Part shown: positions 51,064-62,902 of the stretch, piece by piece
How positions within the stretch are numbered: position 1 is the stretch's first letter
Layout: each line of letters starts with the position of its first letter
Source: Ailurus styani
Taxonomy: Eukaryota > Chordata > Mammalia > Carnivora > Ailuridae
Direction of reading: 5' to 3'
NCBI GenBank assembly: GCA_002007465.1
Contig: LNAC01000032.1
Coordinates: 378,180-442,179 of the forward strand
Length of the DNA: 64,000 nucleotides
Notes under the pieces: generated by a model
The model's input: only the letters and a program-made list of their open reading frames with translations
Told to the model about the DNA's origin: nothing
The model's database searches: none
Program-made: the position numbers and the translations under genes

Positions 51064-52380
51064 AATTGGTCTGGATTCTTTCTGCCCTCCTCTGTCGCCT
51101 GGCCGGGGTTTCTCAGTCACTGCTTCCTAAACAAACCAGTTCCCTCTGCCCGCCTGCCTAGTTAAACACACAAGGCAGCAGGACTTATTTAAATTTGGTA
51201 GAAATAAATTATAGTCATTCATCAGAAACTAAAAAGAAAATAAGAAAAGCCACTCCCAGAAGAAGAAGAAAAAAAAAAGGCTGCAAAGTCTGGTCTTGTC
51301 TCCCAGATTTTTCTTTGGCTTAAACCCAGAGGATTCCTTTATTGCTAGCAAATAATATAAGAGAGAAAGAAGAAAGGAGAGAGAAATTTAGAAAGCACGT
51401 CAGCTTGGAATGACTTGTTTGGGGCGGGGGTCTGCATATCTAGTAAATTGTTCTGGAGAATTATGTGTGTATGTATACATGTACAGTTTATATACATTCC
51501 TCTCAAGAGGCACACATCTATAATAAGTTTACAAGGAAACACCTCCAGTTCAAAATATTTAGGCCTCCACGTTTATCTTTCAGGCTTAAGTAGAGAGATT
51601 CTTCATGTTATATTGCATTCTATTTCCAAATCCTTTCGAGACATTAAAAGAAACAAAGACCATTTCTAATAACCACAGCCCTTTAGTTTCCCAAAGAGCC
51701 CAGGGGTTGAGAGGTTAGAGTGGAGTTTCCTGAGTCTTGTAGAGCAATATGTAGTTGAGGCAAAGGTCACGCTCCCCGTGTTTTGTTTTAAATAATATTG
51801 ACCCATTAATTCTAAACCTGCTTGTTCCTGAAATTATACAGGATTATGGTTTGCAAACTGCGGGACAATGAAGCAAATCAAGATGAATTACAGCCCTGGC
51901 CCTCCCTCCCATCCTCTGACATCTAAACGGGGAATGAGGTCGGTGTGAGTGTTTAAGAGAACTTTAAGCCCCCGCTCTTCCTTTGTTGGTGGTTTTTGGC
52001 TTTTTTTTTTAATGTGAAATTTGATTTCGTAACAAATCGTAGCAAATACGACTTAGTCCGAAAGAATTCATTACCAACGCGCTGGGGGAGGGGGGGGTGA
52101 AGGCTAAATTCTGAGGTCCTTTGCTATTCTGGTCACCCTCCTCCCCCCAGTGGGCGAGGACAAATACAACCCTGGGGAATAGGGAGCGAAAAGTGGCCAG
52201 CAGTTTTCTGGAGCCGAGAAAACCCGTGTTTTTGCGCTTAGGTTACTTTTATCTGGCTGAAACTTTACCTAGAAGCTTTTGAGGCTCAGACACTGAGTCT
52301 TTGTTCTGCATGGGACTGCCGCTGCCACTTAAAGAGATCGCAGATAATGTCCCCGATTTAAGATCAGTGCTCAATGCACA
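51064..52380. other. Intergenic DNA 3' of PITX2
   Basis: AT-rich and SINE-free, with A-rich and T-rich short runs. No exon was recognised. A (CTTT)n run begins at about 52387. Confidence 0.45.
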
Positions 52381-52409
52381 TTAACTTTCTTTCTTTCTTT
52401 CTTTTTTAA

Positions 52410-53500
52410 GCTCTGCCTCTAACCTACGGAGGGATCACGCGGCAGTGGGGGGCAGATAAAAGTCCTCTGGCCGAGGGTCACCCCCGTCCTTGTTGTTCAC
52501 TTGAGAGCGCTGGAGAGGAAAACGGTCCCCACGGGCGGACTTTGGCTTCTGGAGCCGCGGAGCCCAGCGGTCCGGGCCTCCCCGAGCTCCGCCTGGTATG
52601 GGGGGAGGGGCGGNGATTTGGGGATGGGGGCTGGAAACGCTAACGAGACCTGCTGGGAGGATTTGCGTCTCCTGCAGGTCCGACAGTGACTTGGGAGAGC
52701 TGGCTACAGGAGGCGGACCTCGGCCTAGTTCGCGGGCTGAAATAGAACTCTATTTGGAGGCAATCAATCCATCTGCAGAAAACAAAAATGGAAGTCGAGG
52801 TTTGGGAAGAGTTGTCTCATCCCCAACTTGAGTGGTGCGGGCTGGGGGCGGAGACTCGGCACTGATGAGAAGCCCTCTCTCCCACCTCGGCTCCTTTCCC
52901 TGGACTTCCAGAAGGAACAATCACCCTCTTCACCCCCCTTGTTCCGCATACCCACGCCCGCCCGTCCGCCGACCCTTTTCCGCCCCTCTTTTTCCCTTCA
53001 AGCGAGAAAAGCCTAGTTCCCGAGCCGGTGGAGTCGGTCCTCCCGCCCCTCCCGCTCCCACGCGGGTCCCCCCTTCAGCCATCGCTACTGCCACCACCTC
53101 GGTTCCACTCAGTCGATTTTTGCTGCATGTCAACACTTACTACCGGTGAGTGTGAGGGTATTTTTTCTCCTTCTCTAGGTCTCTTAATGATTTCTGAGCT
53201 AGTTGTGTATTAAAGTGCTTAAAGGAACCTTTAAGGTAATCTATAGCAAGGACGCCAGCCTGCCCGGCTTGGGATCAAAGATGGCGAGCGGGAGGTGGGC
53301 CCCCAGGAGCCCAGGCCAGGCCTCGGCCCTCTGCCGCCCACACCTCTGAGCGCCCAGAGGCTGGGGCCGGGGGGCGGGGCCGGGAACCCCGCGCCGACAA
53401 TTTGCGGTCGAAGGGCTTCCTCCGCCCCCGCCCCAGTTACCCCTCACCTGTTACTCGGATCCTTTCTCCCTCCTGGCCTTGGGTTTTCCACTTTTAAAAT
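52410..53500. other. CpG-rich patch 3' of PITX2
   Basis: GC-rich, with several CpG clusters. It contains one ambiguous base (N at 52614) and a donor-like G|GTGAGT at 53146-53151. Open frames here are on both strands and show no domain. It may be part of the promoter region of a neighbouring noncoding transcript. Confidence 0.45.
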
Positions 53501-53916
53501 TCCTAAGGCCTCAAACTCGTCATTCCCCTGATAGCGAATTCAAATTGGCGGAAGACCTGGGGAAAGGTGTACGTGGCCCGCGTTTGTCTCAGTTGCCGCC
53601 CCGTTCCTAAATCTGAGTTTTACTGCCCATAATTTGGTTAAAAATTTAATTTTAAAATCTATGTTGGGCAACGTGAGCCCTGTGGGCGGTTTGATTGGGA
53701 GGCAGATCCTCCCCTTCTCCTCCCGGCCCTGCTCTTTCTTCCACCCCCACCCTTGTCGTGTGAGGTGCTGAAACCCGGGAGTGCCTTGAGGAGTGTGCAA
53801 GGACAACAAAAATAATGGGGGGGGGGAAATAAAGAGCATCTTAAAAGTCCCAATATTCCTCGAAAGCCCCATAAATTAACCCTGTAAAGAGCAGCGAACT
53901 CTTTTCAAGGCGAGTC

Positions 53917-53923
53917 TATAAAA
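53917..53923 (+). promoter_or_regulatory. Canonical TATA box
   Basis: TATAAAA within 'gagtctataaaagcctggcg', with a CpG-rich segment starting about 30 bases later. This geometry is typical of a start site near 53947. Confidence 0.5.
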
Positions 53924-53946
53924 GCCTGGCGCGTTGTCGAAGGAGG

Positions 53947-54117
53947 AGGACCTGGCCCCCGCTCCCCCGCGTCGCGAATGTGACCAAACAAAGGTCTGTC
54001 CGGCAATCCACATCCTAATCCACGGGCGCCTTCGCCGCCGTCGCCGGGGGCCCCCCAGCCTCCCGCCCCAAGCTCTCCGTCGGCGCGGGCTACGCTGGGA
54101 GTCCTTGGCTTGCCGAG
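53947..54117 (+). ncRNA. Candidate first exon of a lncRNA downstream of PITX2 (PANCR-like)
   Basis: The segment runs from about 30 bases after a TATA box to a consensus donor, GAG|GTAAAT, at 54118, and is GC-rich throughout. It contains AATCCACA (54005-54012, reverse complement of a FoxH1 site) and TAATCC (54016-54021, a bicoid/PITX site). The human neighbour PANCR is a noncoding RNA co-expressed with PITX2C and adjacent to the gene, so this could be its counterpart. The strand and identity are inference. No later exon was identified. Confidence 0.35.
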
Positions 54118-54123
54118 GTAAAT

Positions 54124-56049
54124 TTTTTAGAGAGGGACCCAAAAAAGTGGGGGGGGAGTGTAATCAGATCGGAGGACTTTATGAATATAGAGTCTCTATT
54201 GATTGATTTATTAACACCCGCCCCACCCCACCCCCCACCCCGCAAGCAGCAGTTAATCTAAGCACATGGGGAAGCAAGGAACGTGGCTGATTGAGGGAGA
54301 AGTAAACGGGAGAAGTTTCTCATAGCAGATTTTCAGAAGAAATTTTTCAAAATTACCCTTCTACCCTGGGCGTCCCTAGTCTGACAACTGCATTTTAACT
54401 GAACTTGAGAAAGTGATAATTGAAGAAGAGATTTTTTAAAAACTAGTAATGTGTTACATAGAATCCTGATTTTCCTTTTCGGGTTTTAGCAGAGAAACCA
54501 GAGAAATTTTACTGTAATCTTAAAAGTTTATTTATCATCCTGCTTCCCAAACCCCCCCCTTCCCCACTCCCCACAGAGAGAGGCCTTCTCATTGTTGACA
54601 TTCTATCTGAAAAGATAGAATCCAGAATTTATCGTGCTTGGGATGTATAACTTCATTCACTTCTTGCTGAGTATTTTACAGATTTTATGTAAATGTTGAC
54701 TTTAGATTTTGAAGAATAGAGAAGGCCTGGAAAACATAAAATATACTATTAAAGATGTATTTAATTCTACTAATTGCCTTTAAAAAATCATTGCTATTTC
54801 TTTTGTAGCAATAATTAACAATTTAGTGGCAACTGGAAAACAGGAGATAGTTGAAGCTTAAATTAGTCAAAAAATGACTAAAGAACTATATAAATTCCTT
54901 TTTAGAAATATTAAAAACATTTAATAAAAGTATGGTAAAGGTGTTTGTTTTTGGAGAGCTGTGTGAGGGATTGCATTTTTTTTCTCCTCTCTGAAGGGCT
55001 AAGTTGAGATTCATCGGGTCCTCACTGAACACGGTGTGTGTCTGCACCCTCTGACTTTGATGGATCTTTCCAGACCTAGTTCTCCTGCTCTTCCTGCAAA
55101 AATGTTTAAGGTGCTCCCCTTCCTCTACCTTGCCCTGTCTCTTTTTCCCCTTATCTTCACCCTCTCCTGTTTTCTTTATCCAAACCAAAGCTATTTTGTT
55201 TGTTCTTGTTTTGTTTTATTTTGTTTTTTTCCTATTCTATCAACTTAGAAAATTGTCGGCTTATGCTGGGACCGCTTATACCAGGGTTAAGGCTTGTTTG
55301 AGGTGGTTTCCTTAGAGCCCCTAGGACTCTCTCTACCAACGCTTCCTCTCTGCCCAGAAGTAGTAAAACCTTCTTGTCTGCAACGACAGTTTGCAGCAGC
55401 CGTGCTGGACCCCCTCGCACACAGACCTGGGCAGGAACCTTTATCTTCGTCACTGCGGGCGAGGTGAGACCTAGAACCATCTCAGTTGTCCCCGAGAAGG
55501 CAGTGGGGCAGCATGTCGAATGGCACTTGGATCCCAGACTAGTGGCAACCCAGTTCTTGCACTCTTTCCCCATTCTGCTTGCGTCAACAGCCCCCTCAAC
55601 TCTGCTTCTCTGGGTATCTTGGGAGGGTTGCTGCACCCAGTTGAAGTTGGTGGTATCTCTCTCTGTCCTCCGGGACGGACTAGCGGGGCCTTCTCTGGCG
55701 TCACTTAACCCGGCTGCTTGCGGTTGACGACGGGTGTGTGTGATTTCACGCGGCAGTGTGCAGGGTGGGGTCGCTGATGTGGACAGAGGTAGAGACCCTG
55801 CAGGCTATCCCCAGTGCCAAGGAAGGGGCTTTGCTTGCCGGAGCCCAAGGCTATAGACGACAGGTCACTTTGTTAGAAAATAATATAACATCAAACAAGA
55901 GAAAGTAAAATAAAATCTTTCTTCTGCGGCCGTCAGGCAATGTTCATTCACAGTATTCTACTAACCTCAGCGCCTCCAGCCCCCGCTTAAAATCCTTCAA
56001 ATCCTCGGAGCCACTCTTATCTGATGTGGCAGGGTCTTGTTTGTTTCTT

Positions 56050-56050
<1 letters not shown>
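54124..56050. other. Intergenic DNA, no gene supported
   Basis: AT-rich to about 55250, then mixed. Open frames of 100-134 codons at 54886-55727 on both strands show no domain. No CAN SINE was seen. Confidence 0.4.

Positions 56051-56053
<3 letters not shown>

Positions 56054-56102
<49 letters not shown>
56054..56102 (+). repeat. (AG)n microsatellite
   Basis: About 24 uninterrupted GA units. Confidence 0.93.
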
Positions 56103-56104
<2 letters not shown>

Positions 56105-56429
56105 GTCCCGCCTGCGAATTCTAGGCTGCTGCTCCGTGGCGTGAAGCTCCCCTCCTCTCCCTAGTCCGGAACCTCCTTTTTCCGTGCAGCATCCCCCAAA
56201 CCCCCCGCCTTGTCAACCGCCCAGCTCCAGCGGTTGGCAATCTGGACATCTGACCAGGACCTTCTGGACCCATCGATTCCGTGGGAGCCACGCAGCCCAA
56301 CTCTTAGAAGGACCCAAGGTGCCGCCTTTCCACCTGGACTTGCCTCGCCTTGGGTCTCACTGAACTGTGGCTCGGGCACAATCGTGTCCTACCGCCTACT
56401 ACTGACCAGAACAGTGTCTTAATGTTCAT

Positions 56430-57550
56430 TTTTTTTGGCCGGGCAACAAGGGAGAAGGGCGGTGGCAAGACGTGCTGCTTTGCATTACCCTGACGCTATT
56501 TTCAGAGGCACCCGGAGAAGTGGCGACCCAGAAGACAACCCACGCGCCTCCGAGGACCCCTTTCGTGTCCCCGCACTAGTGTTTGCACGTCCCTCGGACA
56601 ACAACACCGGGATCTAATCCTCAGCTGCCGCCGCGCAGCCACCTCCCTCCGGCGTCCCCAGGCCGAAGCGCGGGGCTTGCATCGCGGCCGAGGTCGCTCT
56701 GGGGCGAAGCGCCCGCCCCCACGTCCGCGCTCTCGTCGCCCCCCGCACGCGCTGTTCTCGGCCCAGGCTGCGGCGTCTTGGGAGGTCGGGACCCAGGCTG
56801 AGCTCTGCCTCTTGGCTGAGCCCCAGGGGCGCCTGCCCGGCCGGGGCCACGGACCCGTTGGTTTCTCAGCAGTCTCGGAGTCGGCCCAGGGAAGCCCAGG
56901 CCGAAGGAGTGCCGCCCCCCCCACCCCATTCCCCACCACATCCCTCCTCACCCTCTCTCGGGCTTCTGTGCCTTCATTCCCGAGCGGCCATATACCTTGA
57001 ATGGGTCATCCCTGCCTGCCTCCCTAGAGCTGCCTCTCCGAAGCCCTGGGGTTGAACATTAACCAGCCGGAGCTATAGAGTGGAGTAAAACGTTACATAT
57101 AAAAATGAATCATCTATCCGATCCTGGGAGAGAGGACCTATAGCGAGCTCTGCTCCTAGAGCTGCCCTGGCAATGTCCCCGGCTCAATGCACAGACCCTT
57201 CTGGCATCCACTTCCTAGGGACCATTCGGCTGCCGGAGGCTGAGGTTAGGTGGAGGCGGGGAAAATGGGGGTTATCTAACCAGCCGTTCTCCTGGAGTAA
57301 CCTGATGTTTGAGCTCTCAAACGCAAGCGAATTTCCTTTCCTTTCACAGTTGAGTAACACAGAAAGGTCTGGAACAGCCTTTCGTATCTTAACAAAATTA
57401 GCGAGGGTAGCTGAAGTTCTAGGAGGGGGTGCCCACATGATCAAGAACCCAAGCTGTGACTGCCGGGGATCGGCCGCCAGCCCTGGCGCACTGGATGGAC
57501 CCTGGGAGGCAGGGCTGGGTGGGAAGTGAGTGGAGCGAGAGCCCTGCAAG
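56430..57550. other. CpG-rich patch before the assembly gap
   Basis: CpG-dense from about 56500 to 56920. A TATAAAA word lies at 57098-57104. The open frames (up to 149 codons) lie on both strands and are compositional. No exon is recognised. Confidence 0.45.
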
Positions 57551-57556
57551 CCAGGC

Positions 57557-57616
57557 NNNNNNNNNNNNNNNNNNNNNNNNNNNNNNNNNNNNNNNNNNNN
57601 NNNNNNNNNNNNNNNN
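57557..57616. other. Assembly gap (60 N)
   Basis: Sixty N bases followed by a G-rich run with G tracts of 7 and about 18. The G-rich border explains why the sequence was not closed. The true length is unknown. Confidence 0.99.
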
Positions 57617-57719
57617 GGGGGGGCGCAAGGGCCGGGGGGGGGGGGGGGGGGCTGTTCCTGCGGAAATCCGAAGTTCGGGTCCCACCCGGACTCCCCTCTC
57701 CTGGATCCAGCCTGTTTCC

Positions 57720-60204
57720 CACTTTGACTTATTTATTTCTTTAAACGTAAGTACTGAATAGACTCACTTGCCCCGTCAAATATACAGAACTTATGAAAAG
57801 ATAACCAGGAAAGAATTCAAAACAGTGCACCTCCGGAGTTCTTATGCCCTCAACCTGGAAACATTAGCAAATCGTGGTGCTGGTCAAATCCCTGAATAGA
57901 AAGGTTCCAAATCTCTCACTCCCTCTGTCGAACCTCTGCCTTCCCCTCTCCCCCATTCAAGAAAAGAGATAAAGAAGGTGCTAGCAAGAGAAAGGTGTAA
58001 TGTTATATAAAGCTTTCAGGAGCTCCCAACCAACCTGCAGAATAATTCTCATACTTCTTAAGCAGATTGGCTTATTTCTATCCAAGATAGCTGCTTTACT
58101 CAAAACACAGTGCCTAGCCCATAATAACCTTAGTAAAGATTTATTGACCGGGCAACACCCCTGCTCCCCACCCCCACTTTGGACTCTATCTCTGACCTGC
58201 TCATTGAAGCAGCATAATTTTTACTTAGGACCTTCACCCAAATCTTTGTACTCAGGGCTGTGAGAAAGTGGCTGTGTGGTATGTGCATCTGGTGAGAGCT
58301 GTGCCTCATTCCATTACTCTCACGGTCATGTCGGTTATGTCATAGCTTCTTCAGAAACCATTTCTCTAGTGTGTTTGCAGCCTGTACAGTGATTGTGAGA
58401 ATTTCTGACAGGAGGTGGAGGAGGGCAAGAGGGACATTCAGGGAACAAGGTTCCAGAGCCTCGGCAGGTATCAAGCATGTGGTGAATACCATGTATTTGT
58501 AGTAGTTGAATATTAATCAGTTCTAGGAGAAAGGACTTTGAGGGTAAGATGTGGTTGCAGGATATTCATCACTTCAAGTAGTGTCAGTGCTTCAGAGCAC
58601 ACAGTATTTTTATGTGATTACCATAGAGCAATACAACCCACGTTTGTCATCACTCAACTTTGTGTTACCCCACTTCCCTTGGAAAAATAGAATTGAGTCA
58701 AATGTTCTACCAGTTAGCTCCCTAGATGAACACATCAAAGCAAATAAATAAAAAGAGATATGAGTCACACTCAGTTGCCCTGCAGTGACTTAGAGACACA
58801 GAGAAACATAGGTAGGGAAAGGGCATTTACTACTAAAGGTGCAGGTAGCTGGGGAAAGGGATGAGATAAATGGTATTGCAGTGCTCACTCAAACTGTCTT
58901 CTCCCCCCACAAAATTACCATATTATCTGACACTCTCAATCTATTTGCGTCCTGGGTAACAGACAGTTTGACCAAGAGGTCATAGACTAGAGGGCTTGGG
59001 TGATTGGAAACAAGTTTGACAAGAAAGGAATCTGGGTGAGGTGCCACCGTGGAGGTGGAGAGAAGATGAGGCCACAGAGGCTGGAGCAGCTGGCAACCCC
59101 AAGTCTCTTCTGGATTCTCTATTCACATGCAATGCCTTGTCAGGGAACAGAGGGTTAGGAAGAGTTATCATCAGTAAAACTTCATGGATAGGAGAAAGTT
59201 ATGTCTCTCTCTTCACATCCCTCTTCGTTACCTTCCCTTTGTTTCCTGCTATCCTCATTTCCTCCTCTTTTGGCCCTTCTCCACCTCAGTAGGCTCTCCC
59301 CAGAATTTTGACTGCTCCTGGATTATCCTCTATTTGTTCCCTCTTTTGAACTAAGGCTTCAGATTGTTTCTAGTGTTTACTCTTCCAGATATGAATAGTT
59401 GTTTTATCCAGTCTACTTGTAAACCATTTGTATTCATAAATATGGAGTGCTTGTATGAACAGTAAAAGTGTCAGGGCTGATAAGCCAAGCATGCAACGTC
59501 GGAATATGTCTTTTCACAGCAACAGAGGGACCGTGAACATTCTTTTAACAAAGCTCTGCTGCAAGCAGGATAACCCGGAAGGGTCGGTGAACACACTCTT
59601 TTCATCCCAGGCAGCGTTACCCTTGGCATTATGACCACCAAAATGGTAAATCTCAGTTCAGTTTACTATTTTCAGTTTGGAAGTTCCTTTTGCCTGAAAC
59701 TACCACTTGCACATATTGTCAAAATTACGTATTCTAAAAGAAACCAGATACAGTCCTGTGTAGAGTTTATGTGCTAATATGAGTTCCTTTCTGCATCTCT
59801 CCCAACAAAGCTACTGATTTTTCTTTTGCTATATCCTATTGTTATTGGCTCTGCAGTATTTTATGGTGATTTCTGTAACTTTCATGGCTGGATAACACCT
59901 TCACTGTCATCCTGTGTTTTCAGATTAGAATTTAGTAGAAAGATGTCTTCCTCCACAGAAGAGTTACCCTATTTCCATCCTTCATTGATTCCTTTTCCTT
60001 TCTAACTTCTTCCAACATCTCTTTTAGAGATAATTCTACTTTCATAATTCTCTCCCTTTTTACTTTTTAAATTTCATTTCTGGGCACTCAGTGTTCCCAT
60101 ACCTGAAAACTATTTTTTGTCTATATTACTCCCTTGTCAATTACCATGTGGGATGTACTACTGTGAGTTAAGATTTAGGGGTTGTTTTCTTTTAAGTTTT
60201 TTGT
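57720..60204. other. Intergenic DNA, nothing recognised
   Basis: AT-moderate unique-looking sequence without CAN SINEs, exons or RNA genes that I can support. Confidence 0.4.
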
Positions 60205-60270
60205 TGGAGCCTGGAACCTTACTTGCTAAATAGTAGGTGTTCAATAAATGCCTATTGATCAAATGGTATA
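60205..60270 (+). repeat. MIR 3'-end remnant
   Basis: 'gagcctggaaccttacttgc' and 'tagtaggtgttcaataaatg' resemble the MIR end 'cagtgcctggcacatagtaggtgctcaataaatg'. It is short and diverged. Confidence 0.5.
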
Positions 60271-60489
60271 ATTAAAAACTTTGTCCACAAAAATCAAAGG
60301 CCAAAGATATTAAAATCTATTGAATTGGCATGAATTGAATCTCGGATTAATTCTAATGTTTTTCTAATTTTCTCTCAACAAGTCAGATATGTAAAAGAAT
60401 TCCATAGCAGACATTTCATCTTAATCTTTTTTAAATCATCACTACCATCATTTTTTATTATATCAGAGCACTTTTAAGATAATGAATCA

Positions 60490-60687
60490 GGGGCGCCTGG
60501 GTGGCTCAGTTGGTTGAGCAACTGCCTTTGGCTCAGGTCATGATCCCAGGGTCCTGGGATCAAGCCCCACATCTGGCTCCCTGCTCAGTGGGGAGCCTGC
60601 TTGTCCCCCTCCCACTCCCGCTGCTTGTGTTCCCTCTCTTGCTGTATCTCTCTCTGTCAAATAAATAAATAAAATCTAAAAAAAAAG
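60490..60687 (+). mobile_element. CAN SINE, first one after the PITX2 locus
   Basis: The head is 'gggcgcctgggtggctcagt' and the tail 'aaataaataaataaaatcta' plus A-run. The short direct repeat TGAATCA is at 60483-60489 and 60688-60694. Confidence 0.95.
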
Positions 60688-60694
60688 TGAATCA

Positions 60695-61151
60695 TATCAT
60701 ATCATTTTTAGGGTGATGATCAGGATTCATATGGTACTGGACACATTTTAACGCTTAATAAATAGCTTGGAGAATCTGTGTGGTGAGGGAGACAGAAAGG
60801 AGACGTGTTTGTGGTGGCTGGAGGACAGGGGCACGTAGATGACAGAAGTGCCCAGCTTAAAGTGTCAGAACCTAGGATCATTCTACTAGTTAAGAGATTA
60901 TGATCTCCAATCTTCACAATAATTTTACATGCCTAACATGTTAACTATTCATAATAAACAGTAAAACATAGTGCTTCACAATAAATGATTAACAAAATTC
61001 TTTTTCATTTTTATGGTTAGCGATAAGAAACTTGAGAAATTAAAAATGTTAGTCAACCCCAGAACAACAAAAAAGTACTAACCCATCAGACTTTCACTGA
61101 GGTCATAGACCAAATCATTGTTATTTTTATTTCTGCTAATCGTTGCCCCAT
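60695..61151. other. AT-rich intergenic DNA, nothing recognised
   Basis: No gene or assignable repeat was seen between two SINEs. Confidence 0.4.
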
Positions 61152-61169
61152 AAACCTCAAATATTTTTT

Positions 61170-61353
61170 TAAGATTTTATTTATTTATTTGATAGAGAGA
61201 GATCACAAGTAGGCAGAGGCAGGCAGAGAGAGAGAGGAGGAAGCAGGCTCCCTGCTGAGCAGAGAGCCCCATGTGGGCCTTGATCCCAGGACCCTGAGAT
61301 CATGACCTGAGCCGAAGGCAGAGGCCTTAACCCACTGAGCCACCCAGGCACCC
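61170..61353 (-). mobile_element. CAN SINE, minus, 18-bp target-site duplication
   Basis: It runs from 'taagattttatttatttatt' to head 'gagccacccaggcaccc'. The perfect 18-bp repeat AAACCTCAAATATTTTTT is at 61152-61169 and 61354-61371. With the musteloid-like 'gccttaacccactgagccac' this looks like a young copy. Confidence 0.96.
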
Positions 61354-61371
61354 AAACCTCAAATATTTTTT

Positions 61372-61964
61372 ATTAATTTATTGGTGGCAAAATATTCCTT
61401 AGATCATTTACCTTATCCACTCCCACTTTCCAGCTGCTATCATAAACAATAAACACATTTCACCAGAACAATGGGAAGACTGACATTACTTCTGGTGAGA
61501 CAAGTATGGAACATTTAATAAGTCTTGTTATATGCCAGAAAAGATGTTTTACCTTATTATGCTAAATAAACAAGTGAATACATATATGAACAAGTATATG
61601 TATGTAGGAGCTGGAATGGTAGAGAGTTACAATGAGGTGAGTTTTGCAGTGCCTATATGGTTTTCAAAATTCCATCTCTATTGGAAGAGGAACTCGTTCT
61701 GGCCTTGCTGTTTTTTAGAAGCCACTCTAGATTAGGCTGGGGATTCAAAAACTCAAAGGGGAGGATGACTGGGAAATTACAAGATTATCTTTTATTGGTT
61801 TAGGCACAATAATCGTCAATTAGAAAATCATCTACACATTCAAAAAACAACAGGCCACCATTATTTTCATAGCATTCTAAATATATTTTTGCCATTATAT
61901 TTGACCTGATTTTATGCATAATCTTTTCTAAACATAACTATAGGGTGATGCAAAGATCTGATTT
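61372..61964. other. AT-rich intergenic DNA, nothing recognised
   Basis: No exon or assignable repeat was recognised. Confidence 0.4.
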
Positions 61965-62190
61965 ATTGAATCTTTCTATGATCCAAACACTGTGCTAAAT
62001 GCTGTTCACATATTTCAATCAGTTCTCACAACCATCCTATGAAATAGATACTTATTTTTTGTTTTTTGGTTTTTGGTTTTTTTTATTTGACAGATCAGAA
62101 AACTGATGCTTAGAGGTGACTTGCCTCAGGTTACCTGGCCAATGGGTGTCAGAGTCAGGTCTAAAATGGGACTCAAATGAAGCATAATCT
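61965..62190 (-). repeat. MIR SINE, minus orientation
   Basis: 'ccaaacactgtgctaaatgc', 'tctcacaaccatcctatgaa', 'ttgacagatcagaaaactga' and 'ggtgacttgcctcaggttac' follow the reverse MIR consensus. A T/G-rich run interrupts it at about 62054-62080. Confidence 0.72.
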
Positions 62191-62421
62191 GACAAGGGGT
62201 TCGTTCTCTCAACCACTAATGAAATGGCCACTGTGAAAGAATTTAGTCTTCTGTATCACCTTTGTTGACACGATTAGAAAATGCCGTTCATGAAAGACAT
62301 ATAAAGGAAATAAATTAAAAGTGGCCTAAAAATAATGTTGCCTAGTTAGTTGAGATGATTAGTGTTTGAATAAAATGATGATTGTAGTAACTGAGACAAT
62401 CAAGAGCAAATTTGTTCTACT

Positions 62422-62619
62422 TTTTTTTAAAGATTTATTTATTTGAGAGAGAGACAGATAGTGACAGAGATAGTGAGAGAGAATGCACAAGCAGAAAGGA
62501 GAGGGAGAAGCAGGCTTCCACTAAGCAGGAAGCCCAATGCAGGGCTCCATCCCAGGACTCTGGGACCATGACCGGAGCTGAAAGCAGACACCCAACTGCC
62601 TGAGCCACCTAGCCATCCC
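62422..62619 (-). mobile_element. CAN SINE, minus orientation
   Basis: It runs from 'tttttttaaagatttattta' to head 'gagccacctagccatccc'. TGTTCTACT at 62413-62421 and 62620-62628 is its target-site duplication. Confidence 0.93.
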
Positions 62620-62712
62620 TGTTCTACTCTTTCATGTATGTCTCAAGGCACATTTCTTAGACTAAAGTAATAGGCATAATCTCAGAAGCTAATTTGAAAT
62701 GTGACAGTTTAT

Positions 62713-62812
62713 TTTTTACTTTATTTTTTAAAGTAATCTCTACCCCCAATGTGGGCCTTGAACTCACACCTTGAGATTGAGTTGCATGCTCTTCCAGGCA
62801 AGAGCCCCTGAA
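62713..62812 (-). mobile_element. Partial CAN SINE variant, minus orientation
   Basis: 'aaagtaatctctacccccaa', 'tgggccttgaactcacacct' and 'ttgcatgctcttccaggcaa' match the 'ctctacacccaacgtggggc' type of carnivore SINE. The head end is diverged or lost. Confidence 0.65.
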
Positions 62813-62873
62813 ATTTGACATTTTAGATTTGATAGGAGAAGGAGCAAACTCTTGTTAATATTAAAGAAAGAGT

Positions 62874-62902
62874 TTGCGTGCGCACGCGCACACACACACA
62901 CC
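62874..62902 (+). repeat. TG/CG/CA alternating tract
   Basis: 'gcgtgcgcacgcgcacacac' and further CA repeats form an alternating purine-pyrimidine run with a small palindrome, GTGCGCAC, and Z-DNA potential. Confidence 0.8.
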
